The notes beneath the pieces are model-generated. The model did no database searches, was not told the origin of the DNA, and saw only the letters and a program-made list of their open reading frames with translations. This document shows positions 22,797-34,700 of a DNA stretch of 64,000 bases, in pieces; position 1 is the first letter of the stretch, and each line of letters opens with the position of its first letter. Origin of the DNA: Berberis thunbergii (Eukaryota > Streptophyta > Magnoliopsida > Ranunculales > Berberidaceae); contig QNQO01002077.1 in NCBI GenBank assembly GCA_003290165.1, positions 97,753-161,752 of the forward strand. Reading direction: 5' to 3'. Made by a program: the position numbers and the translations under genes.

Positions 22797-22804
22797 GTTA
22801 CACC

Positions 22805-23140
22805 ACCACCTAATTGTAACACCACCAGTAAATAGGCAAAAACCTCATTTTTCCTTTATTTTATTCTTGCTCTATACGATCTCTCATCTCCTATCTCCTG
22901 CAACTTCTCTTCCCGTGTCCTCTCATGCGAGCTCCTCATCCTCCTGTGTCCACCTCGTCCTCTTGCAACCACCTCCTCCCCGTCCTCCTCAAACAACCCC
23001 CTTCCTCTGACTCCAACAACCATCCTCATCTTCCTCCTCCAACAATCCTTCTTCACCACCTCCCTCGCCGCTACTTCATCCACAACTTAATTTTCATTCA
23101 TTCAATTCAACCACTATCTTTGTTTCAATGTCATATTTAT
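22805..23140. other. Spacer between hAT and CACTA terminus
   Basis: Pyrimidine-rich DNA (CTCCTCATCCTCCTG type) with short open frames on both strands and no recognised domain. It may be 5' UTR-like sequence of an unidentified host gene. Confidence 0.3.
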
Positions 23141-24010
23141 CACTACAAAAAAAGTTTCAATAGCTACAGATACTAGCGACGGTTTTTTGATATCGTTGCT
23201 AATTCAAAGATTTACGACGGCAAAAAACCGTTGCTAATGCTTTTGATAGCTCACTCAACCCATAATCATAAAAAACTGTCGCTAATTATTTTGCGTCGAC
23301 ACCAAACCATCGCTAATTATTTTATTAGCTACGGTTTTTTAGCCATCGCTAAGTTTTACAAAAAAAAAAAAATTGGCAGCTACGATTTTTGCCGTCCCTA
23401 AAAAATTTTTTATTAGTGACGGCAAAAAACCGTCCCTAATTGATTTTTTTGGAAAAAAAAATAATACACAAAAACATTTAGCTACGGCAAAATACTGTTG
23501 CTAATTTTTACATTATTTTTATTAGCGACGGCAAAAACCCGCTAATTGATTTTTTGAAAAAATAAAATTATACACAAAAGCATTTAGCTACGGCAAAAAT
23601 TCGTCGCTAATTTTTACATTATTTTTTTATTAGCGATGGCAAAAACCCGTTGCTAATTGATTTTTTGAAAAAAAAATAATACACAAAAGTATTTAGCTAC
23701 GGCAAAAAACCGTTGCTAATTGATTTTTTGAAAAAAAAATAATACACAAAAACATTTAGCTACGGCAAAATACCGTCGCTAAGTTTTACATTATTTTTTT
23801 ATTAGTGAAGGCAAACAACTGTGGCTAATTGTTTTTTTGAAAAAAAAATTAATACACAAAAACATTTAGCTACGGCAAAATACCGTCGCTAAGTTTTACA
23901 AAGATTTTTTTATTTGTGCCGTCGCTAATTGATTTTTTGAAAAAAAAATTATACACAAAAATATTTAGCTAGGGCACAAAACCGTCACTAATATTTTTTT
24001 TGAAAAAAAA
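23141..24010 (+). mobile_element. CACTA 5' terminus with long subterminal array
   Basis: CACTACAAAAAAAG at 23141 is followed by about 850 bp of repeated TAGCTACGGCAAAA..CCGTCGCTAA and TTAGCGACGGCAAAAA words, separated by GATTTTTTGAAAAAAAA tracts at about 60-90 bp spacing. This is the subterminal region of a CACTA element. Its matching other end is uncertain; the best candidate is the truncated terminus near 38966, since both carry AGCGACGGT arrays. Confidence 0.75.
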
Positions 24011-24424
24011 AAACCACTTCACCGATCTGCGTGAAACCTTATCTCAACCGTCAATAACACCCAAAAACTTTAGCTCAATCCAAAGCACTAAACCAAACCA
24101 CGTCATCGATCCGCGTGAAACTAACACAACCAATCCCCTTCAATTACCTCTCTCTATATAAATTAAACTTTTTTTCTATCAACCAACTTAAACAAAAATT
24201 TCCTCTCAACCAAAAATTTTCTTTCCAAAAATTTTCTCTCAACCCGCAGAGAAGAAACCCACAGAGGAGAAGTCCGCCGCCTCCCTCGATACCGATCCCG
24301 GCCACCTCCCTCTCCCCTCCCTTCCTCTGCCGCCTCCCTAGCTGCAAGAGATCTCTGATCTCCGAGATGTTTAATACTTTTATTAGTCTTAGGTAAAGAT
24401 AAAAATGATGAAATGTGAAAAACT

Positions 24425-24760
24425 TACAGAAGACCAAGTAGTGTCTTCCATTATCATGGTCTAGAGCCCATTCAAAGCCACTATTCTGCACAGCAACAAC
24501 AAGGTCACAGTTCTTTTTTATTGATAATTTCAATAAGCATCAATGGCGCCTCCCCGAAATCGGCATCTTGATTAATGGAAGGACTGCTTCCTCATATAGC
24601 ATCCCCTGCATATAATCCTTTTTTTTTTTCATCATTATCTGGAAGTGTATCGGTCTGCCACAAGATTGTGCCTGTGTTAACATCTAATTTCACCATGCTG
24701 CCCTGGAATGTGCGACAATCTTCCAATGGCAAAATTTCCTGCAAAGATGAGGTATATGCC
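24425..24760 (-). pseudogene. Fragment of a PQQ-type polyvinyl-alcohol-dehydrogenase-like gene
   Basis: The minus strand encodes, in order, FQGSMVKLDVNTGTILWQTD..LPDN with YAGDAI (about 24750-24592), then DADFGEAPLML (about 24570), then VVAVQNSGFEWALDHDNG (about 24500-24444). These match successive parts of the plant PQQ-repeat (beta-propeller) proteins annotated as polyvinyl-alcohol-dehydrogenase-like. The middle of the protein between YAGDAI and DADFGEAP is missing and a frameshift precedes VVAVQ. It lies directly inside a CACTA terminus, so it is most likely transposon-captured host DNA and not functional. Confidence 0.75.
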
Positions 24761-24989
24761 ACATTAATGTGCATTATTGCTCTGCTGAGGTGTGCTAATT
24801 TTGGATTTGTAGATGCATATTCAAGAATATGTAACCTTCATTTTATACAGAAATAATCAAGTAGCTGTGTACTACACCAATTCCTCTCCCTAGAGACTTG
24901 GGTTCCAACTAACAGAGAACCCAAACTCAGCTTTCAGACCTCCTTCCTTCCACAGATATATATCTCAAGCATGTCGGATCACATCTTAG

Positions 24990-25122
24990 TCACTTAACTG
25001 ATTGTAGTCCCTGTGTACAAATGCTTGAGCTTTTTGGTCAGAGAAGGTATGAAGTAATTGGTGTCATGAAGATCCTCCAATGATGCAAGCTTACCATCAA
25101 TCGACTTGACACAATTATGTTG
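24990..25122 (-). other. Possible coding fragment, unassigned
   Basis: On the minus strand a short open run reads CVKSIDGKLASLEDLHDTN then YFIPSLTKKLKHLYTG. It has the composition of an exon but I do not recognise the family. It may be a further captured fragment. Confidence 0.25.
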
Positions 25123-25795
25123 GCACCTAAACATAAAACAGCCTTTACATTTTCTTCCTTGAACTAACTGAGTGTAATGGTCAAGATGAGGTAAGTAGTA
25201 GTTGGTGGCTTTAGTACCTCCACCAACACATGTTTATCACCTACAAAGTTGCATTCTCTGTAGATATGAGATTTAATTTCAATTTCTCACCTATAAGGCA
25301 AAATTCATCATGTCCATATTCCACCTTATCTTTTCTTTACCTATCATCTCCTCGGTCTCCATTTTCCATGTTCTCTGAACACTCAGCCAGACACATCACC
25401 TCCTATAGCTTTGCTACAAACAACCATAATTCTACCCTGCATGTAGCATGTAATCAGTACCTGCATTCATGTGTGGTTTAAGTCCAAAACTGGAGGTTAA
25501 GGACCCATTGCCAATGAATGAACCTTTCAAAACTTAAACAGTTAAACTCAGTATGCTTCTTTCATTTTTTAAACCAACCAAACCCATGTGACCAAACCAT
25601 AACTAATTTATGCTATGAAACAAAGAGAGCTTCATTCACCTAGTCTACATTTGCAAGTCAAGCAGCTTCTACGTTAGTGGGAATGAACACATTTAGTCGA
25701 CGATCTGTTCTAATAGAGCTTCATTCACCTAGTCTAAGCTATATAATGTTTTCTAATATGTCGATCTGTTCTATAATTATTTACTCTTGTAACAG
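25123..25795. other. Stretch before the CACTA gene, no exon recognised
   Basis: AT-rich. Upstream exons of the CACTA gene may lie here but none can be supported. A TAACAG acceptor ends the stretch at 25795. Confidence 0.35.
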
Positions 25796-28736
25796 GAAAC
25801 ATTTGTGGGAGTTGACGAATCACACAAAAAAAAATATTGTTTCTCGTGCCGGTTACCTGCATAGAGTTTTTAGGACAAGGTTAAGGAATCTTGCGAGAGA
25901 TAGTGAGGGTAGCTTTTCGGATGAGCCGCCTTTCATATACTCTCACTTGTCCACTGTGTCTCTGTATTGGAAAGATTTCGTAGCATACTCATCAACTCTG
26001 GAGTTTAAGGTACGTTCAAGTTATTATATTACTTCAATTTGGGGCATTTTAATTTAAACCAACTAATGACAACATTCAATTGAAGGAAACAAGCAAACTT
26101 AACAAAGAGAGAGCGGAAAAGATGGAAGCGCGATATAGGAGGGCATGTGTGGGTTATGCACGACTGAGAGAGCAAATTGTATGTATTAATTATCTACATT
26201 ACGTATCTATGATATGAAATTTAAATGTGGCTTTGAAATTCGCAGATTGAGCAAAAAATACGTGAAGGGGAAGAGGATCCTGTTGTGACTCGCTTGGATA
26301 CTTGGAAGTATGCGAGGATGAATGGTGAGCATGAGGTTGATGATCCTACTGCCTTGCAAGTACTTGAGGATGTGGTAATATCTACTTCCTTTGTTTGAAA
26401 ACAAATCTGCACTGTTTGGACATGATACCATCCTATACCAAGAATCTAAATAATATTAAGTTGTATTAGGTACGCATAACACAACAGTTGGAAGAGGATG
26501 AGCTAAATGATATTAAGCTTGGCGACTTGCTTGATCGAGCAATTCCTTTAGAGTATTCCGGACGTGTCCGAGGATGTGGATGGGGTGTTACGAAGAAATC
26601 TTTAGCACAGGCACCCGAATTGTTCGAAATGTCAAAGTTGAAAAAGCAATGCAATAGATTAGAGAAAGACATGCAAGAGATGAAGGCTAAAGGCTACCAA
26701 CCTACTGTGCCATCATCTTGTGGTTCTAGTCATAAGGATAATTTCAATGTGGATGATGATGACATGAATTTTAATGATGACCTTGATTTTTCGAATGAGG
26801 TTCCGAATGAGGTTCTTCCTGAGGTATATTTAATTTTCAAACTTGGCTAATAAATATGTTTATTGGATAAAATACTAACATATTTTTCGTTTCTAGGGTC
26901 CTATTAGATGTTATTTGTATGTTGAGAACCCTCGTAGACATGTTGGGCAAGGTATTTTGCATAATCGCCCGAATGAAATTCTTCATGGTGTTCCACTACC
27001 AGAAGGTTGAACATATTACTTTAAGATTTATATACCGACTTAGTGTGTGTGTGTTATTATACTTATACAATGCCATGATGCAATTTCAGGTTATGCGAGG
27101 ATACAATTTGAAGTGGCGGTAGAATCTGAGAAACATTCAGCGGTGCCGCAATGTACAGACGAAGTTAGGACTGTAGGAGAAGCTGTTGGCCATTTCATTT
27201 CGTGGCCAAAAAAGATGGTGTCTTTGAGAATAGAGGTACAATTATTTATGTATCAAGTATTTTCTCATTTTTTCTTGCGATTAGGAGCATGTTTGGGATA
27301 TCTTTGTTGTTTGTTGTTTGTTGTTCATGTTGATGAAATTATTTAGATTGCTAGGAATTGATAAGGAACATATAGTTTATTTAGATTGCTAAAAAGCTAT
27401 TCTTGAAATTGATAAGGAGAACATATAGCTTAGTGCTAGAAAGTTATTCTTGAAAGTAGGAGAACATATAGCTCAAATTCAATACTTACCTCACAAGTTA
27501 ATTTTTGATTTGCAGTGCCCACCTCCTAAGAATAAGAATATGGATAAGAGGAACGATGCTAATAAGCCTATCATGAAAAGTGTAGAATCAACGCTTTGTG
27601 CTAAGCCATTAGGATATCCTAAGTGTGGAGATTCTCCTCATAATTCCATGGTATTGCATATTTTGCATTTCTTACCCTCAAACATCATGAATGGTGGTAT
27701 CGAAGTTCCCATGACAGCATATTTTGACGGGGAGCCTTGGAACGAATGCATTGTTCATGAACATGTCGTGGAGATTCTAAAGGATCGATGGTTAGGTGCC
27801 TCAAGCATCGCCTTCTATATAAGGTGATAAAACTGGTAAAATAAATTTATTTGATGTTAATGTTTTAAAACTTTATTTGTCCTTATGCATTGTTGATTGT
27901 TGAAGGTATTTGGGTGAAGTCTATCTATCCGAAAATGTCGAATTAGCGGGGAAGTTTTCTTTTATGTCGCCCCATATTACACCTATGCTAGGTAATGGGA
28001 CATCGGCCAATCATTTGGCCGAATGTTTGTTGAAGCATACAGGAAAAGACCATCTATTATTGGTGCCGCATAATGTTGGGTGAGTTCAATATAAATAAGA
28101 TTCAATTATGTGTTTATTAAGTATCATGATGTCTAAATTTTTTGAAATATTATGCAGTCAACATTGGGTATTGATTGGTATCAATACCAAAACAGAGATG
28201 ATATACTTTATGGATCCAGCTCCGCGTACGAAGATCGCACAACGCGTTGATTTGAAAAACTTTGTTGAAAGGTAAATACATGTTCTAGTTTTATTTTTAC
28301 ATTCACTACACCAAAAAGCCCCTTTAGCAACGGTTCTGTACCGTGGGCGTAACCCATTGCCACGGCTAAGAGCCGTTGGCTACAGAGGCGTCGCGAAATT
28401 TGTTGCAACGGCCATAAACCGTTGCTAACCCGTGGCAAAAATAGCCACGGTTCTAAGCCGTGACAAGGTGTAGATATTAGCAACGGTTTTAAACCGTGGC
28501 TAAGAATGTAGCAACGGTTTTTAGCCGTGGCAAGATTAGCCACGGTTTCAAGCCGTGATAAGGTGTGGACAATAGCAACGGTTTTAAACCGTGCCTAATT
28601 AAGTAGCAACGGTTTTAAACCGTGGCTAACTTTATCCACGGTTTTAAGCCGTGGCAATGTAGCCACGGTTTTGAGCCGTTGTGATAGTTAGCCACGGTTT
28701 AAAACCGTAGCAAATTTTTTTTTTTTTTTTTTAATA

Positions 28737-28767
<31 letters not shown>

Positions 28768-31700
28768 CCTATCAAATGACTTTGAGTCATTGAGTCAAAA
28801 TTGTTTTAGAAGTATTTTTGAAGTTAAACAACATATAATAAAGAGAAGATTATGTTTTTAATGTGTTAATTTTACTTTGAGAATACATGCACATTTCAGA
28901 ATAATCAATAAGTGGAATTAATACGACCAGAATTACTAAAGAAGAAAACCAACAAATTGAGATGATCATCCAAATAGGCAATTAGGTTTCACTTAAGTAA
29001 ACAATAATTGGAAAGATAATACAATCTGAGATAGACTAATAATTAGAAAGCAAACAATTGGAGCTGTAAATCTGTGATTGGTAACTGTCAAATTCCCAAA
29101 GAGAACTCAAATTGAAGATGTGGAATTCAGATCCATTTCCAGCTAACAGCTAAACCAATTAACCATGTTACAACAACAAAAAAAAAAAAAAAAAAACTCA
29201 CGCCATGGAGGTGGACTGGTGATGCAATAAGCAATGTTAGGCAGCTGATCCTTGGCTGGATGCGGCTGCAACTCATCCTGCTTGGGTGCTGGAGCTGCTC
29301 CTCCTGCCATGATTTTTCCTCTTCTACAAAGATTCATATGTACAACTCTGTCTCCTTCATCAGAGACGGCTTCAGAATATTCAGCAGCTCAGATTACGCA
29401 GCATTCTAGATGCAAGAGAATTCCTTTAAGCTTAAAACATCATCGTTGCTGATGAGGTATAATTCCTATTGTTTAAGACAGTGAAACTTGTACATTTTGA
29501 GTTTTATCAGGTTGGTTCACGAGGACGAGCATACCAGATTGAACTTAGGGTCCGAAGGCGCTGGAAGTAGTCCCCCAAGGCAAGCAAGCCTCTGGCTGCC
29601 TGCCGGGTAGTAAGGATTTTAGCCATCTGCTGCAAGGTCATATGGCGAAGGCTGTCTGCCTGTTCAGCATCAATAACCAATAAGAATCAGCCAAATTACA
29701 ACCAAAGGGGGTTTAAGAAGATAATGGCTGAAAGAAGGGAGTTGCTAGTTCAAAGGGAAATTTCTATATGCAAAAACCTGACTATTTGATCCTCTTATTA
29801 CTGCTTGAATATGATGAGCCACCAATCAGTATTTTCAATAGTTAATCAGACAATCTGACATAACACAACAACATTTCACCAACAGATTTACAAAAGAGTT
29901 CCTAAATAGTTTTCAACAACCAAAGATGGCCTAGTACATTAGAAAGTACCCTTTCGGAGTTCAACAGTAAAAATATTACTCATGCTTGTACCAAAACTGT
30001 CCCCCACCCTTGTCATATTATTTAGCCATACCTCTTGTGAATTGAACTACAGACCAAGTACAAGTTCAATAAAATGACAGTTTGAATGCTTTACATTCAA
30101 GTGTTAACATTTTTGAAGTCTTGAGAAAAAGCGAATTGATCACGAAGCCGTAAGTTAAGTAAATCTAAGTCAATTATTCTGTTAAATTGGGCTTTGTCTG
30201 CAAGTATTGAGCTAAATTTTTCTTTTGTAAATAGCATAACATTCTTAGTATCTTGCATTTTCTCAGATGATTATGGTCCATGAAGAAAAACTAAACAGAG
30301 AATAAATAAATAATCAGGTGTTAGGAAGTACTATTTCTAGCTCATACTACTCTAAAACCTTCAAGTTGAAAGTCTTGCAAGGTCCTGACATTTTTTCAAT
30401 TCAACATTATCTTTCTGCAATATTAATAGATAAACTTATCATGAGATTGCAGAATTCGTATGCCTAATCATAACAATTGTTCCCTATTATTGAGAATATC
30501 AGATTAATTTGTTAGCAAGTACTTCTTTAAAAGATTTAAGAAAATGCTCCAGAATATATTTTATGGTGCTATATCAATTAGTTGTTATCACAATAAGCAA
30601 CGTGCCCTTATAATATGTACGTACCTGGTTCACAAATCTTAAAAGATCATTCAACTTCTCCATTGCAGTCCCCATCTGCAACATGTAGAGTCACATTCCA
30701 ACCAGCTGCCAATGCACACGCGGCACCCGCGCGTTTCTGCGACAAATCCCGAAATGACACCGTAGTGCCTAAATCAACCGGCGAACACACGCGCCAACCA
30801 CATGACGCCGCATCTCAGCATGTCAACGCTGCGACAAAACAACTGCAATGTATCCCAGCAGCAACAAAGCCGCGCATCAGCAGCAGCAGAAAATAGCACC
30901 GCAGCCGTCGCATCAACACGCAGCGCAGCAACCGCGCATCAGCAACAGCAGAACAGCAACAGCGGATCAGCAGCAGCAGCAGATCAGCAGAACAGCAACA
31001 GCAGATCAGCAGAGAGCTCTGCCTAAACCACACAGCATCTGCCCCTGCGAGCAGCAGAGAGACTCGCAGAATATCGCCATTTCCCGGACTGCGAAAGCTG
31101 CCATAATCCCCAAACCTCGCAGCCACCTTAGTGCATACCTTAAAAGTTTACGATACAAATAATCCTCGAAACCACGAATCAAGATATGAACCCATTAAAA
31201 GTTTATGATACAAATAATAATTAAAAGCGAAAACTAGCATACCTTAGTGCATCTAGCAAACTTCCAATATAACCATCCAAATATTTCACTCTAGATGTGT
31301 CCTTCAAGGACGTGTTATGTAATGTCCTTTTACCTGACAAAGCAAGCCCAGTTATTTCAATCATCCATTGATGCTACAAATAACGAAGGACGTTCTACTG
31401 CAAAAGATTATCACCAGGAACTATAAGCTGATAAGGTGGAATTACCCTCCTTTGTATACAAAACCACTACAAAGCCACAGTCACAATGGAAACATAAATT
31501 TTTCAGGTTTATAATCTTATAAAGGTACTATGCTGATTTGGAAAGTTGTTCAATATTACAGAAATGAGACTAAAATCTGAGTTGATAGGGAGAATTGAAT
31601 TACACCCAAGGCTGATGTTGAAGTTTTCAATGGGGAAGCTAGGGTATAAAATAAGCACTAAACAATTAAAAGCTTCATAAAATTGAGGATAGGTGATGAA

Positions 31701-34700
31701 AGTGTTGTGTTCGAAGTGGGTTTTAAGTTGTATCTGATCTGTACATGTCGCTGATACTTCTCTAAGATGGTTCTAATGTTTGAAGGTAAAACAAGATCCA
31801 ATTAGTAAGTGATTATATGTGAAGAACAAAATGGAAATTTTGATCCTACATACCTTGATATTTCCTAGAATAGCTTCAATGAAGCTCTCCTTTAATGGTT
31901 TTTGAGGATTATTTGGATTGAGAAGCCATATGAAATCCACCCCACATATGTTACCTCTATGGTTTCGATGACTAACCCACTGAGACAGAAAAATAATGAA
32001 TACATTTTAGCTTTTGTCAAATTTATTACTTTAATATGCTTGTTTTTGTAGAAAATATACTAACCTTATGGGCATCACTATTTGTGAACTGATGGTATTC
32101 TTTACAATCCAGCCTAATGAGATGGACACCCTTCTGTGGAACCAACCTTGTTATGCACCCAACCTAGTTCAGCATACATCAAAGAATTCAAGTAAGAAGT
32201 ATGAACATAGTGAAAATTTAAGAATGATCAACTGCTTAGAAACCATCTGTAGAGACTGAATGTTTATCGTCATGTAAACAATCCAGCCCTTTATTTCAAT
32301 GGATGCTATCCGTCCAATGTCAATAAACTCCCGAGAAGGGATACAAATTGGAGTGCCTACCTGAACTCATTGCAAGCAGAATCTGATCAGAAAAGAATGT
32401 GTGCAGGTGGGGTGGGGATACTCAGAAGGGTTATTGAGATATTAGAATGCTGATATATGTGGTCAAGCTCGTACGTGCAATCAATGAAATATTGTAATGA
32501 ATAAATGTGCCTTAGCATATACAACATTACACAATTTTCATAGTTGAGGTTACAGATGAGAAACACAAAGTTCTAAATTCATAAAACTAAATAAAACGAA
32601 AGAAAGAGCGTAAAAAAACTAGTTCTTTACAAAAGATGACTTCATAAAACTCGAAATCTCATCTAAAGTTTCCCTACAAATGCCTGCCTGGAGTAGTTTT
32701 CACTCCCAGGGTATTTGGGAATTGGTTTTGAGACCATGTTCAGGTTAGCATTGGTCATCAATCATTAGGGTCTAGAGACTATAATCTGTCGAGAGTAAAA
32801 CTGATGACAACACTTGAAGTTAGAGAAAGGGCAGAATAAAAAGGAAGATGTTCTGTTACCCACTGGCCAACCACGGAAAATGGTTAAGTGTTGCTATTTC
32901 AGTGCTAAACATAAGCTTTTCGACCATATTTCTTTGAGTCCACTGCACCAATAACAACAGAAGATCTGGAATGCCTTCACCACTGTTTTGTTGTAACAAG
33001 TAAAAGACCAACATCAAAATTAAGATAACATCTATTCCATTTAAACGTAATTTCTGCTCAATCAATTTTTCGGTCAAATGATTAAATCATATGCTTTACA
33101 TTATGTGTAAACACAAAGTAAAAGACCAACATCACCAGTGATTTTTCAGATTATATCATCAAGTATAGATTATAGCTAATAATTTGGAAGTTCGAAATCT
33201 CCTTGTAAATTCCCTAAAAAGGGATATACTAAACTAAACCAAAAATCAATTTCAATTACATTCTCAAGATTAATCTGTAGAAATATATATAAAACAATGA
33301 AAACCACTGATCCAGAATTATTGAAGAGCAATTAATCAGTATAACAACTCAAATTTACTTGAAAATCCGGCAAAACAAAGAAAATGCATCAACCTCCAGT
33401 ACAAGAACAACAGTAAAAACAATCTATCATGTGACTAAAAGGAGATCCAAATTCAAAGGAGAACCCATTTCACTACGAAATCAAATAACTCAAACATCAC
33501 AGGATTCAAAGAAGTCGTATAGACAGATAACCCCATTTGACTGATTATTCCAAATTACTCAAAGAAAAACATTGATGAATCTTTAACCAACACACACCAT
33601 AGTTGAGCAATGAAAGAACAAAAACTAAGCTCAATCAGAACAAAAAAAGAAAGAAAATGATCAATTAATGAAATGGGAAAGGCAATTAAGGCTTCGAGAT
33701 TGAAAGCTCACTCACCGCAAATACAAAGAACCCAATCTCTGACGCGCCCATTGATAACCAAAAAGAGAGAAATCACCCAATTTGCAACTTACAGAGAAAT
33801 GAAACCCAAACCTAACCAAACAATAGAGAGACAGAGAAAGGGGTAATAGAGAAGGAGAAGAAGAAGACTTGGGGTGCCTTTTCAATGAACTCCTGTACAT
33901 AGTTTTCACCAAAACATCGATGCCCAGCATCATAGACTTGGCGAATGAGGGAGACTGGCTTGGTCTTGCTCACACTCACCACTCTGACTTGATCGGCTCT
34001 TCGCCCAGATTTCTCCGCCGCTTGTTGCACCCTTTGCATCACTGAACGCAGTGCTGTTACAGCTGTTCCTTCCATGGCGAGTGCTGCAGCCATGGCTGGT
34101 GATGACTGTTGTTGTTTGGTCTCTGTTTCTTCTGACTGCTTGGGTTGCTCGACTTCTCCCTCTCTCTTTCCTTCTCCTTCTCCTTCTCTCTTTCCCTCTC
34201 CTTTGAAATTTGGGGGTTTTTTTCACAAAGGATTGAAAAGGGGGAGATGGAGCGGGAACGCGGGAAGCAAAAAATTTTTCCCAAAATTTCGCCCGCGAGC
34301 CTTCGACCTACTTCTCCACAGGTCCCACGTGCAATACACGTGCACATTTGCAACGGTTTTAAGCCGTGGGTAACTATAGCCACGGCTTTTAGCCGTGGCA
34401 AACACGCCAACGGTTTAGAACCGTGGCCAAGCCGTTTTTTAGCAACGGTTTTAAGCCGTTGGGGACTATAGCAACGGTTTTTAGCCGTGGCAAACACACC
34501 AACGGCTTAGAACCGTGGCCACCCCTGTGTAGCTAATCAGCCCTTTTGGTGTAGTGATTACAAATTTATACATATTACATATGTATAATATTACTTTATA
34601 CAAAATAGTGCATTGAGAAGTTATCGGACTCGTCGAGGCGGCTCTATAACAAAGGCGGCAATGAACAGATTTAATTGGGCAAACATTCAGGTAAATATTT

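Larger units (their letters stand above)
28304..34556. mobile_element. Complete 6.25-kb CACTA element carrying four host-gene fragments (Pack-CACTA)
   Basis: Inverted termini CACTACACCAAAAAG (28304) and, reverse-complemented from the right end, CACTACACCAAAAGGG (ending 34556), are flanked by the 3-bp duplication ATT (28301-28303, 34557-34559), as expected for CACTA. Subterminal arrays of AACGGTTTTAAACCGTGGC-type words lie at 28325-28715 and 34345-34530. The interior has no transposase. It carries parts of four unrelated host genes, all on the minus strand and with splice sites preserved, listed separately. It sits in an intron of another CACTA gene in sense-compatible position. It must rely on transposase supplied elsewhere. 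Confidence 0.9.

Noticed and set aside
30815..31162. Long frames on both strands (Leu/Cys-rich minus, Gln/Ala-rich plus)
   Set aside because: Both arise from CAG-type low complexity; neither has a start context, domain or homology that I can support.
33930..34497. Several overlapping Arg/Glu- and Ser-rich ORFs on both strands
   Set aside because: Shadows of the PLPBP-like exon and of a purine/pyrimidine-rich tract next to the CACTA end.
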